64,000 nt of DNA from Galerina marginata. Taxonomy: Eukaryota; Basidiomycota; Agaricomycetes; Agaricales; Galerinaceae. This document shows, piece by piece, positions 1 through 12,100 of this stretch; the first letter of the stretch is position 1; each line of letters begins with the position of its first letter. Below the pieces are notes generated by a model that was not told where the DNA came from, searched no databases, and saw only the letters and a list, made by a program, of their open reading frames with translations. Location of the stretch: NCBI GenBank assembly GCA_023014335.1, contig JAECYW010000002.1, forward strand, positions 3,534,001 through 3,598,000. The letters run 5' to 3'. The translations under genes were made by a program, and so were the position numbers.

Positions 1-3000
1 TCGCTTAGTTTTTATCAGATTGCCTTGAAACAAAGTGTGTAATTATCAGAAAAATTAGGGCTAAAAGATGGTGTCACATAGGTATTGTCACATTTCTATG
101 TGACTTACCAAATGCGGAATATTGTTCAAAATACACTATATTGGAAGATTTAAAGGCATTAAAATAAAATAAAAATACAGATGATGTTTTTGTTACCTAA
201 GGGATGGTCTGTGCACACATATCACATGACATACCCCTGAGAATATATTGGTCTAACTTGGTGCCTCAACTGATTTCAAGGGATTTGCACAAAGTCCTGC
301 TGTGAGTTTGATTATGTAAGCTTCTAGAACATTATTTTCATGTTATTTGGTTATGTTTTGCAATGTTTGGTGTGCCTTGTATGGGTTATCCAGTCAGTTT
401 AACATCAATTTTCGGATTTTCACCAAGTTGAGCTGACTGTTTGCCTGATTTGGACACCATGACATCATTGCAAAACATATGTAAATATTTGTACATTATT
501 CTAGATTTGTCTGGGCAACACATTTTAGTATATCTAGCTCACTGAAATCTGTTTTAAGTGTAAATTCACACAAATTTCCGCTTTTTGGGTTGTGTGAACA
601 AGTCACATGACCTAATCGACCCTGGATACACTTGCCACATGAAAGCCCTGATTTTTACGAATTTTTTGATACCAAAATCATCAAAATTGGCCCAGTAATG
701 GCTGAGATACAGAAACCATGCAGGGTCACTATAGCAGTGGGAGAATTTCCAACCATTGCGTTAGAAACCATTTCTGCCTGCTATGCAGGCCGGAAAACAA
801 GTTCTTTTACTACGTAAGAACTTGTAACAAGATTAATTCATACGTCGCTTAGTTTTTATCAGATTGCCTTGAAACAAAGTGTGTAATTATCAGAAAAATT
901 AGGGCTAAAAGATGGTGTCACATAGGTATTGTCACATTTCTATGTGACTTACCAAATGCGGAATATTGTTCAAAATACACTATATTGGAAGATTTAAAGG
1001 CATTAAAATAAAATAAAAATACAGATGATGTTTTTGTTACCTAAGGGATGGTCTGTGCACACATATCACATGACATACCCCTGAGAATATATTGGTCTAA
1101 CTTGGTGCCTCAACTGATTTCAAGGGATTTGCACAAAGTCCTGCTGTGAGTTTGATTATGTAAGCTTCTAGAACATTATTTTCATGTTATTTGGTTATGT
1201 TTTGCAATGTTTGGTGTGCCTTGTATGGGTTATCCAGTCAGTTTAACATCAATTTTCGGATTTTCACCAAGTTGAGCTGACTGTTTGCCTGATTTGGACA
1301 CCATGACATCATTGCAAAACATATGTAAATATTTGTACATTATTCTAGATTTGTCTGGGCAACACATTTTAGTATATCTAGCTCACTGAAATCTGTTTTA
1401 AGTGTAAATTCACACAAATTTCCGCTTTTTGGGTTGTGTGAACAAGTCACATGACCTAATCGACCCTGGATACACTTGCCACATGAAAGCCCTGATTTTT
1501 ACGAATTTTTTGATACCAAAATCATCAAAATTGGCCCAGTAATGGCTGAGATACAGAAACCATGCAGGGTCACTATAGCAGTGGGAGAATTTCCAACCAT
1601 TGCGTTAGAAACCATTTCTGCCTGCTATGCAGGCCGGAAAACAAGTTCTTTTACTACGTAAGAACTTGTAACAAGATTAATTCATACGTCGCTTAGTTTT
1701 TATCAGATTGCCTTGAAACAAAGTGTGTAATTATCAGAAAAATTAGGGCTAAAAGATGGTGTCACATAGGTATTGTCACATTTCTATGTGACTTACCAAA
1801 TGCGGAATATTGTTCAAAATACACTATATTGGAAGATTTAAAGGCATTAAAATAAAATAAAAATACAGATGATGTTTTTGTTACCTAAGGGATGGTCTGT
1901 GCACACATATCACATGACATACCCCTGAGAATATATTGGTCTAACTTGGTGCCTCAACTGATTTCAAGGGATTTGCACAAAGTCCTGCTGTGAGTTTGAT
2001 TATGTAAGCTTCTAGAACATTATTTTCATGTTATTTGGTTATGTTTTGCAATGTTTGGTGTGCCTTGTATGGGTTATCCAGTCAGTTTAACATCAATTTT
2101 CGGATTTTCACCAAGTTGAGCTGACTGTTTGCCTGATTTGGACACCATGACATCATTGCAAAACATATGTAAATATTTGTACATTATTCTAGATTTGTCT
2201 GGGCAACACATTTTAGTATATCTAGCTCACTGAAATCTGTTTTAAGTGTAAATTCACACAAATTTCCGCTTTTTGGGTTGTGTGAACAAGTCACATGACC
2301 TAATCGACCCTGGATACACTTGCCACATGAAAGCCCTGATTTTTACGAATTTTTTGATACCAAAATCATCAAAATTGGCCCAGTAATGGCTGAGATACAG
2401 AAACCATGCAGGGTCACTATAGCAGTGGGAGAATTTCCAACCATTGCGTTAGAAACCATTTCTGCCTGCTATGCAGGCCGGAAAACAAGTTCTTTTACTA
2501 CGTAAGAACTTGTAACAAGATTAATTCATACGTCGCTTAGTTTTTATCAGATTGCCTTGAAACAAAGTGTGTAATTATCAGAAAAATTAGGGCTAAAAGA
2601 TGGTGTCACATAGGTATTGTCACATTTCTATGTGACTTACCAAATGCGGAATATTGTTCAAAATACACTATATTGGAAGATTTAAAGGCATTAAAATAAA
2701 ATAAAAATACAGATGATGTTTTTGTTACCTAAGGGATGGTCTGTGCACACATATCACATGACATACCCCTGAGAATATATTGGTCTAACTTGGTGCCTCA
2801 ACTGATTTCAAGGGATTTGCACAAAGTCCTGCTGTGAGTTTGATTATGTAAGCTTCTAGAACATTATTTTCATGTTATTTGGTTATGTTTTGCAATGTTT
2901 GGTGTGCCTTGTATGGGTTATCCAGTCAGTTTAACATCAATTTTCGGATTTTCACCAAGTTGAGCTGACTGTTTGCCTGATTTGGACACCATGACATCAT

Positions 3001-5891
3001 TGCAAAACATATGTAAATATTTGTACATTATTCTAGATTTGTCTGGGCAACACATTTTAGTATATCTAGCTCACTGAAATCTGTTTTAAGTGTAAATTCA
3101 CACAAATTTCCGCTTTTTGGGTTGTGTGAACAAGTCACATGACCTAATCGACCCTGGATACACTTGCCACATGAAAGCCCTGATTTTTACGAATTTTTTG
3201 ATACCAAAATCATCAAAATTGGCCCAGTAATGGCTGAGATACAGAAACCATGCAGGGTCACTATAGCAGTGGGAGAATTTCCAACCATTGCGTTAGAAAC
3301 CATTTCTGCCTGCTATGCAGGCCGGAAAACAAGTTCTTTTACTACGTAAGAACTTGTAACAAGATTAATTCATACGTCGCTTAGTTTTTATCAGATTGCC
3401 TTGAAACAAAGTGTGTAATTATCAGAAAAATTAGGGCTAAAAGATGGTGTCACATAGGTATTGTCACATTTCTATGTGACTTACCAAATGCGGAATATTG
3501 TTCAAAATACACTATATTGGAAGATTTAAAGGCATTAAAATAAAATAAAAATACAGATGATGTTTTTGTTACCTAAGGGATGGTCTGTGCACACATATCA
3601 CATGACATACCCCTGAGAATATATTGGTCTAACTTGGTGCCTCAACTGATTTCAAGGGATTTGCACAAAGTCCTGCTGTGAGTTTGATTATGTAAGCTTC
3701 TAGAACATTATTTTCATGTTATTTGGTTATGTTTTGCAATGTTTGGTGTGCCTTGTATGGGTTATCCAGTCAGTTTAACATCAATTTTCGGATTTTCACC
3801 AAGTTGAGCTGACTGTTTGCCTGATTTGGACACCATGACATCATTGCAAAACATATGTAAATATTTGTACATTATTCTAGATTTGTCTGGGCAACACATT
3901 TTAGTATATCTAGCTCACTGAAATCTGTTTTAAGTGTAAATTCACACAAATTTCCGCTTTTTGGGTTGTGTGAACAAGTCACATGACCTAATCGACCCTG
4001 GATACACTTGCCACATGAAAGCCCTGATTTTTACGAATTTTTTGATACCAAAATCATCAAAATTGGCCCAGTAATGGCTGAGATACAGAAACCATGCAGG
4101 GTCACTATAGCAGTGGGAGAATTTCCAACCATTGCGTTAGAAACCATTTCTGCCTGCTATGCAGGCCGGAAAACAAGTTCTTTTACTACGTAAGAACTTG
4201 TAACAAGATTAATTCATACGTCGCTTAGTTTTTATCAGATTGCCTTGAAACAAAGTGTGTAATTATCAGAAAAATTAGGGCTAAAAGATGGTGTCACATA
4301 GGTATTGTCACATTTCTATGTGACTTACCAAATGCGGAATATTGTTCAAAATACACTATATTGGAAGATTTAAAGGCATTAAAATAAAATAAAAATACAG
4401 ATGATGTTTTTGTTACCTAAGGGATGGTCTGTGCACACATATCACATGACATACCCCTGAGAATATATTGGTCTAACTTGGTGCCTCAACTGATTTCAAG
4501 GGATTTGCACAAAGTCCTGCTGTGAGTTTGATTATGTAAGCTTCTAGAACATTATTTTCATGTTATTTGGTTATGTTTTGCAATGTTTGGTGTGCCTTGT
4601 ATGGGTTATCCAGTCAGTTTAACATCAATTTTCGGATTTTCACCAAGTTGAGCTGACTGTTTGCCTGATTTGGACACCATGACATCATTGCAAAACATAT
4701 GTAAATATTTGTACATTATTCTAGATTTGTCTGGGCAACACATTTTAGTATATCTAGCTCACTGAAATCTGTTTTAAGTGTAAATTCACACAAATTTCCG
4801 CTTTTTGGGTTGTGTGAACAAGTCACATGACCTAATCGACCCTGGATACACTTGCCACATGAAAGCCCTGATTTTTACGAATTTTTTGATACCAAAATCA
4901 TCAAAATTGGCCCAGTAATGGCTGAGATACAGAAACCATGCAGGGTCACTATAGCAGTGGGAGAATTTCCAACCATTGCGTTAGAAACCATTTCTGCCTG
5001 CTATGCAGGCCGGAAAACAAGTTCTTTTACTACGTAAGAACTTGTAACAAGATTAATTCATACGTCGCTTAGTTTTTATCAGATTGCCTTGAAACAAAGT
5101 GTGTAATTATCAGAAAAATTAGGGCTAAAAGATGGTGTCACATAGGTATTGTCACATTTCTATGTGACTTACCAAATGCGGAATATTGTTCAAAATACAC
5201 TATATTGGAAGATTTAAAGGCATTAAAATAAAATAAAAATACAGATGATGTTTTTGTTACCTAAGGGATGGTCTGTGCACACATATCACATGACATACCC
5301 CTGAGAATATATTGGTCTAACTTGGTGCCTCAACTGATTTCAAGGGATTTGCACAAAGTCCTGCTGTGAGTTTGATTATGTAAGCTTCTAGAACATTATT
5401 TTCATGTTATTTGGTTATGTTTTGCAATGTTTGGTGTGCCTTGTATGGGTTATCCAGTCAGTTTAACATCAATTTTCGGATTTTCACCAAGTTGAGCTGA
5501 CTGTTTGCCTGATTTGGACACCATGACATCATTGCAAAACATATGTAAATATTTGTACATTATTCTAGATTTGTCTGGGCAACACATTTTAGTATATCTA
5601 GCTCACTGAAATCTGTTTTAAGTGTAAATTCACACAAATTTCCGCTTTTTGGGTTGTGTGAACAAGTCACATGACCTAATCGACCCTGGATACACTTGCC
5701 ACATGAAAGCCCTGATTTTTACGAATTTTTTGATACCAAAATCATCAAAATTGGCCCAGTAATGGCTGAGATACAGAAACCATGCAGGGTCACTATAGCA
5801 GTGGGAGAATTTCCAACCATTGCGTTAGAAACCATTTCTGCCTGCTATGCAGGCCGGAAAACAAGTTCTTTTACTACGTAAGAACTTGTAA
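1..5891 (+). repeat. 844-bp tandem array of Helitron-like 3' domains
   Basis: Almost seven head-to-tail copies of an 844-bp unit, with no difference seen between copies; the array continues past the left edge. Each unit ends in the terminal hairpin of the small Helitron-like elements (arms AAGTTCTT and AAGAACTT around a TTACTACGT loop) followed by AA. The last ~200 bp of the unit match the 3' end of the short elements at 48100 and 60021. A single diverged unit occurs at about 60425-61282 and an inverted one at about 53459-54302. The array ends at 5891, three bases before a 3' splice site of the TET-like gene copy A, so it lies in an intron. The 61-codon reading frame repeated in each unit has no sign of being a gene. 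Perfect identity suggests recent amplification, gene conversion or an assembly effect. Confidence 0.93.
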
Positions 5892-5894
5892 TAG

Positions 5895-6764
5895 TTGGAC
5901 TTTTGGGTTTATAATCCTTTTCCAAGTGATATCTTTGAGCGTCTATTAAAGTATCACCGAGGTCTTCAAGAGCTCAATCTCAAAAGCCTGAAGCGCGGTT
6001 CACAGTTTGAGTTTTTTTCTCAAGGGCCTTCCTGGGGATGCATATGTTATGTATCCAGGAATGGAGGGTTTGGATCCTGAAGGAATTAACCTGCTATTCA
6101 ACGATGCCGAGGTTTTTCTCATATTTTAATTTGAAGTATTTGGCTCTGATTATATATCCTTTCTTTTAGACCTCTATGATACTTTCAGAAGCAGCCAGAT
6201 TATTTTCTTTTGATCATTTTACAGCTCTTGATAAGTCAAGCAAGGAGGGTGACAGACTGGGCACTTCAGGTGCCACCACATATCACTGCAACAACTATAC
6301 TGCACCCCTCCATAAGGACAACGACACTGTTCCCGGAATTTGCTCTCAATATCAGCTTCAAGCTCGCAAAGACCTCAAGGAATACTCTTTTATTTATGGT
6401 GACTATCGGAAATATGTGGTGGCTAGGACAAACTCTTTATGGTATTTATTTTTAAGCTGATTAGATCCTCTGACTAATATTTGTTTTTTTAGGTCATTCA
6501 GTGGATCCACTATGCATGGAACTATGCTACCTTCTACACTGCCTTTAATTAAGGCCAGAAGATATTACGATCAAAAGACGTCAAGATAGTGATCAACAGA
6601 AGCTTAGACAAAGAGATCAAGGTGGTGATAGTGGAGGTGATAGGCCACCCAGAGTCTCCAATGGCGACCATAGAACGGAAACCAAGAAAAACAATATAGC
6701 TGCTCGAAAGTATCAGAAAGTTCGGGTCTGTCATCAAGAAATCTATAACTACTGGAATGAGTAG
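5895..6764 (+). pseudogene. TET/JBP-like dioxygenase, copy A, 3' exons only, frameshifted
   Basis: Corresponds to the last three exons of the intact gene at 33558-36669. The 5' exons lie left of the 844-bp array. A 38-bp stretch present in copy B (about 35899-35936) is missing near 6029, which shifts the frame after residues matching QFEF.SQG. A 4-bp duplication (TTAATTAAGG against TTAAGG in copy B, near 6548) shifts it again in the last exon. The predicted iron-site region (LHKDND) is still readable in the middle exon. Introns at about 6112-6170 and 6441-6492 are retained at the same places as in copy B. Probably non-functional unless the upstream part, outside the window, compensates. Confidence 0.8.
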
Positions 6765-6884
6765 AATTACCTGATTGAATACTGCGATTAAACTGTTAGG
6801 TATTTGCTTACAATATAAAAAATGTTATTCAATTTATAGTTGCAAGCAAAATGAACATATAGCTTGGACAGTACTTTTAAAGCT

Positions 6885-6990
6885 AACCCTAAGAGGACCG
6901 AAGGTTGCACAGCCACCAAAAAATATAAAGTTACTTTTTACCGCTTGGTGAGTGGCTGTGCTAGGTTGCACAGCCACTCAAAAATTGTAA
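6885..6990 (+). repeat. Remnants of the 38-bp palindrome sites (copy A)
   Basis: Element B has two perfect 38-bp palindromes downstream of its TET-like gene (36790-36827, 36891-36928). Here the first is reduced to its left arm (AACCCTAAGAGGACCGA, 6885-6901) and the second is absent without trace (TGTGCT joined directly to AGGTTGC near 6960). The flanks are otherwise nearly identical. Confidence 0.85.
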
Positions 6991-6999
6991 AGTCTTAGA

Positions 7000-7520
7000 A
7001 ACACGTCTGTTACTATAAAAAACATAAAAAGCTATAGACATGTGGCTGTATAAGAATACAATTCATTAACCTTCTCTGTCTTCTTTCTCTTATAATAGGC
7101 AAGCCATTCATCTGTGAGATAACTAAGTTACAAAAACCCAGACTATATATTTATTCTACCCTATCTCCTTCGCCCGATGATAGGCAAGGGATTCATCTGT
7201 GGGGGAGACCCCCTAGTTTTGACCTTGTGTCAAAACTTCCAAAGGTTTCTATGAAAACAATCAGACAAGTGATATAATAGATGATAGTGGATTTACTTAC
7301 TTTGGACTTTTAACCTATGAAAACCAGGTGTGGAAAATGTTGTTCACCCTGTTGCATGGAAGGTCATTAAGACCATTCTGTGTGATAGAGAAAGGAGGTA
7401 GGCAATGAGATATAGAATATAGTTTGATCTAAGCAGATGTGGAGAGTCTTGCAGAAATTGCTACTGATCCACACCCAGGTCAGTCGCTTATAAAGATGTT
7501 GAAAGACAAAAATAGTACAA
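7000..7520 (+). other. Intergenic region between TET-like copy A and the SET minisatellite
   Basis: No reading frame of note. It aligns with 36960-37560 of element B. Copy B has about 110 bp extra (around 37290-37400, containing a second CAAGGTTTTCTGATAAAGGAATCAGACAAG-like block related to the first), and copy A has a small extra piece near 7215-7235. Both copies contain short CTCC..CGCCCGATGATAGGCAAGGGATTC-type duplications of a GGCAAGCCATTCATCTGTG motif. Confidence 0.5.
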
Positions 7521-7529
7521 TAAATGATG

Positions 7530-7955
7530 GATAGTGCTGTGCTGCGCAGCCATTAAAGCCATGTACATAGCATTGCGCAGTCATTAAAACCATATACATA
7601 GCATTGCGCAGTCATTAAACCTACGCATATAGCACTGCGCAGTCATCAAAGCTATGTACATAGCATTGCGCAGTCATTAAAGCCATATACATAGCATTGC
7701 ACAGTCATTAAAGCTATGCATATAGCACTGCACAGTCATTAAAGCTATCTAAGTATCATCACACTGTCTTAAAGCTATGCATGTAGTGCTGCACAGCCTA
7801 TAAAGCCATGAAAGTAGTATTGCACAGCATTAAAACTATGAGATTAGTATGGCGCAGCCTTTAAAGCTATGAAAGTAATATCGCGCAGCCTTTAAAGCTA
7901 TGAAATTAGTATCGCGCAGCCTTTAAAGCTATGAAATTTGTATCGCGCAGCCCTA
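7530..7955 (+). repeat. Minisatellite upstream of SET gene copy A (GCGCAG units)
   Basis: About twelve degenerate units of ~33 bp. The left part has the form CATTGCGCAGTCATTAAAGC..TACATAG, and the right part TATCGCGCAGCCTTTAAAGC.ATGAAATT. The array ends ~20 bp before the TATA box of the SET gene. The same array, with a slightly different number and order of units, lies upstream of the other SET copy (37580-38065). Its position suggests a promoter-proximal regulatory repeat; this is inference. Confidence 0.85.
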
Positions 7956-7973
7956 AACCTATGAGAGTATGTC

Positions 7974-7981
7974 TATATAAG
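7974..7981 (+). promoter_or_regulatory. TATA box of SET gene copy A
   Basis: TATATAAG, 46 bp before the ATG at 8027, conserved in copy B (38087-38094). Position and sequence fit an RNA polymerase II core promoter. Confidence 0.6.
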
Positions 7982-8026
7982 ATTCCAGGATACTACAATG
8001 AGCTTTAATTTCTTTCACTCACTCCA

Positions 8027-8936
8027 ATGGCAGACTCTGCAGTTGCTTCTACCTCTCATCCTGCTATTACCTGGAATCCAGCAAATTCCATTCAATTCTC
8101 TCTTGTAAATGACTTGTCCCTTTCTGTTCTTCCTTCCCAGGCTATACTACATATCGACCCTCTTATCGTCAATGCTCTTTTTGCTCAACAGAAGCAAAAA
8201 TCCCAGAACAGAAGTCATAATATCCAAACCATCTCTTTTGATACAAATATGGAACCTTTCGGTCACACTATGATCTGGTCTATGTTTGAAAAGGTCAAGC
8301 ACAACCTTAATTTTCAAGATCCACACGGATATATAGCCACTGTGAAAAAGCTTGCAACTAGTATTCTTCATCATTATCCTGCACTTGTCTGGGAAAACAA
8401 GAAAAAAGAAAGTTTGGAAACTCTATTTTGGTGGGTTTTAAGATATCTATCTATCTATATACTATTAATATTGCCTCACAGGTGCATCACCGCCTACAGT
8501 TTGATTATTAATCCAGCAGCCATAGTGCGTCTTAAGGTCAAACCTCTTGGCCATGCTAAACAAAAAGGTTTTGCAATCTATGCCAACAAGGACATCATAC
8601 AAGGAGAATACATCCAAGAACTCCTTGGTTTAATGCCAGAGGATCGAGCTGAAAAGTACACTGATCTGTCTACTATCACACCTCATGACGACAATCGCAA
8701 TGATGGCTCTTTTGAAGAAAAACTTTTGATTGGACCTATTAGGTTCATTAACCATCGCTGTGTTTCTTATAATGTTGAGGTGAGTTTCAATTCTTGTCTA
8801 CAGGTATTTAATATTAATAAATCTGGATAGTTTATTGCTATTCGAAACACATATGCTTTTACCATTATGGCAACCAAGAATATCAAAGCCAAGAAAGAAA
8901 TCTTGCTTTGCTATGGGGTTGACTACTTCAAGGAGA
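8027..8936 (+). pseudogene. SET-domain methyltransferase, copy A, 5' part; cut by giant element B
   Basis: Nearly identical to the intact copy at 38140-39216. Exons 8027-8430, 8482-8779 and 8831-8936; introns 8431-8481 and 8780-8830 (GTGGGT..CACAG, GTGAGT..GATAG). The first intron is a multiple of three and has no stop, so retention would also read through. The SET core is present (FAIYANKDI near the start, RFINHRC, then LLCYGVDYFKE). The gene stops at ...TTCAAGGAGA, where the 5' terminus of element B begins (CTTGTTTAGAGGCC). The missing end, including the post-SET cysteines, is found 38.8 kb away at 47723-47889. As it stands the frame runs a further ~20 codons into the element. Confidence 0.9.
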
Positions 8937-8978
8937 CTTGTTTAGAGGCCATTGCTTCGCATGGCAAAAACGAGTTCT
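8937..8978 (+). other. 5' terminus of giant element B
   Basis: CTTGTTTAGAGG, then a stem-loop (GCCAT..ATGGC), then AAAAACGAGTTCTT. ACGAGTTCTT is the reverse complement of the 3' hairpin arm at the other end (AAGAACTCGT). Short elements have the same layout with ACAAGTTCTT. Confidence 0.8.
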
Positions 8979-9139
8979 TTTTCTTTGCTGCTTCTTATCT
9001 ATAATAGTACACTTGTTACAAATATCCTTTTAACTGTTTGAATTAAACTACATTAGTTAGAAAAAAGCTAATTAGCAATTAAACTAAATTACTCTACAAA
9101 CTACCAGTATATTATCAGCTCTGTATAATTATTATCAAT

Positions 9140-12100
9140 TCATACTCCATATATAACAACCACTGCTTCTTTCTTTTTGCACTTAAATAATAAATCTCCT
9201 TCAAAATCATCTAACTGTCCTTGTTTTATACATTGAGCACCAGTAAGAATACCATCATGGTACCAGATTTCATTATTAACTATAAATCTTGATGTAAAAT
9301 GATTGCTTCCACTATATATAATACCTTTCAATGATAATCTAGTTATACTCTTGTCTTGGTTTTCAATTTTAATATATTTACTTATAATCTTTTTAACCTC
9401 CAAACTAAAACATATAAAACTTGGTGAAATAGTAAAATATCTTGTGATACAAACTTTTTTAGTACATAGTCCACAATATTTCTTTTGGTTTTGCCAGTGT
9501 TTAAAGTTTGACTGAGTAGATTTATGTGAAGAACATGTAATAAATATCAAAGATTGAGATTGAATTTGAGAACTTGCTTCATAATTACAATCACTGCACT
9601 TTTCATAACTGATATCTTTCTGATTAGGTTTTTGGAACATTGATTGTAAAAGATCACGGATATCAGTTCCTGTATGCCCTATAGGGAATTTATCTGGTTG
9701 AGATGTTTTTAATTCATGTCTAACCAAATCTCTAACTGCAGATAATGTTTGAGATCCAGTTTGAACATTTTTATATCCCTTTACCAAAGTTTGTGTAAAT
9801 TCTCCATATTGACTAAGCTCTTTGGTCCATTGTTTTTTGTTTTGAGACCATAAATTGAACAATATTGTAAATAATGAGTCATAAGAACAGCTATAATTGA
9901 CTGAATCCCATTTTAAGCCTTGAAGTTCAATATCATAAGTAATTTTGGGTTTTTTGATCTTAATTATTTTCTTAGCCTCTAATGGAACTATAGGTATTTC
10001 AGTATCCTCTATTTTTCTCTTTAAATTGTTTACTTTAACTGGGATTGAACCTTTGGCAGGCTGAAAATGTTGTGCAACAAAAGTTTTAGCTTTTGAGACC
10101 ACAGGCTTCTTATTGATAATAGTCCATGGACTATCTTTAACAGCTGCTGTATTTTCCATTGGCTTTTCTTTAGACCATTGTAGTGCTTTATCTATACAAG
10201 GTGGACAATAACCTGTGCCTTTGATTTGTTGATACTGTCTTATTATAATATTTCTAAGATTTCCAGTAATTGAAGTAGGAAGTTGATCAAGATATTTGAG
10301 TCTAGTAATCTCATCTAATAACTCAAGTTCTCTGAATTCTTGTCTTAGATAACCAGATATACCACATGTAATTTTATGATCATCAAAGCCTTGAAGAATA
10401 ATTGTGCCTTCTGCAGTTGAACCTCTAGATAATGCAGTGTAATAAGCCATATGACTGCGACAACTATTCAAATTTACAACATTGTATTCTCTTGTTTTTC
10501 CTTGTGAAGCATAATCAGTCATTGCAAAATTTGGAAGCACAGAAACTTGAGATCTATTAATTGAAATAGGGGATTTTAAACCTGAACAAAGAACACTCTT
10601 ACTAGAGCGAGTTAAAGGAACAACATTTTGAGGAAGACCTTTGAGTTGAATTGTCTTAGCTGGTGAATCAAGTTTGACAAATAAAACATCAAGAACCAAA
10701 TGATTTTCAGCACCTTTTGAAGCTTGCCAGCCTACAACATGAGCTTCTTGACCACGTGTGATACATAATTCTGTAGCATCATTATTGCGGATCATAACTG
10801 GCATTCCAAAACATAAAGACAATTTTCCAGGAACAGTTTCAGTCATTGAATATCTCATATTCCATAGAATATTTTGAAGTTTTGAAGGAAGAGAGACTTG
10901 TTTTTTTCTGATTGTTTTAGCCTGAGGATTTTTTCTCTTTAAAAGTCTAAGTGTTTCAGGTGGAACACTTTCACCAATAGTATCCACAGAATAAAAATCA
11001 GTTAGAGTCTGACCAGTGTCTTTTGCAAACCTCTGACATCCCAGATCATTGATTTTATCCTTTTCAGAATTTAAACCTAGAATGATTGAGACATTGCGGA
11101 ATAATGAACTAGCAATATTGGGCTGATCCTTTCTTTTTCCAGCTATTCTTGTTCTGAGAAACTGAATATCAGAAGCTGTACAGGCTGCGTAGCGCATATT
11201 TTCTAAAGCAGTGCGAAGTTTAGTATCTGCAGGAGATTGAAATCTTTGTCTCATGTTTTGTCGCAAAATCACAACTGTAGTTATCTGATGCCATAAAGCT
11301 TTGCCTATTGCAGTTTGCTGGCCAGGTTCTGTCATAGCAGCATTAATTGTAGTACCAACTCCTCCACTGTAAAGAGAAGCACCTTTAACAGGTGCTAATT
11401 GAGCAAAATCTCCAGCAAAAATCATATTCATACCACCAAATGGATTATCAACAACATTTTTAAGTTTAGCAAGCTGAGCACTGATTTTATAAAGATCAAG
11501 ACATGATAACATTGAAACTTCATCAAGAAAAATATATTCAACACCTTCAAGTCTAGTATAAACCTGAGCTAAATTGGTTTGTTCATTTTTTTTCATTGCC
11601 TCAGTTTGAATACCTAGAGCTGAATGATATGTAGATCCTTTGAGTAAAGCAGCTGCTGAACCAGTAGGAGCCAGAATCATGATGCGATGTTTTTCTTTTC
11701 TTAGTTCAAAAAAAGCAATTAAAGCCTTAATAACCTGAGATTTACCAGTTCCACCCATTCCACCTAGATACATTTTAAGAGGTTCAGTTTTATGAAGGGT
11801 TGCATGATTAGCCACAATGCGGAATGCACGCTCTTGTTCTGTATTTAAACTAAATTTACTAACAGTATCATCAATGAATTTCTGTTCATTCAATTTTTCA
11901 GCCTGGAAATCCTTATTAATATATGATATATCTGATACTACAACTTCATCATGAGACTCATGGTTATCAGTAGATTTATTAATACCTGATGGCAGATCCT
12001 TCATTCTTTGAGCAATGACATCTTTTTTAGCAGCATCAACTATAGAATTCCATTCACTGCTATTGAAATTCTCAGTAGGTTTAAAAGTGCTATCAGGTTT

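Noticed and set aside
632..5881. Seven identical 61-codon frames as a gene family
   Set aside because: They sit in the 3' domain of a non-coding tandem unit, change reading in diverged copies, and end inside the terminal hairpin.
7530..7955. CRISPR-like array
   Set aside because: Contiguous degenerate minisatellite without unique spacers, next to introns and a eukaryotic promoter.
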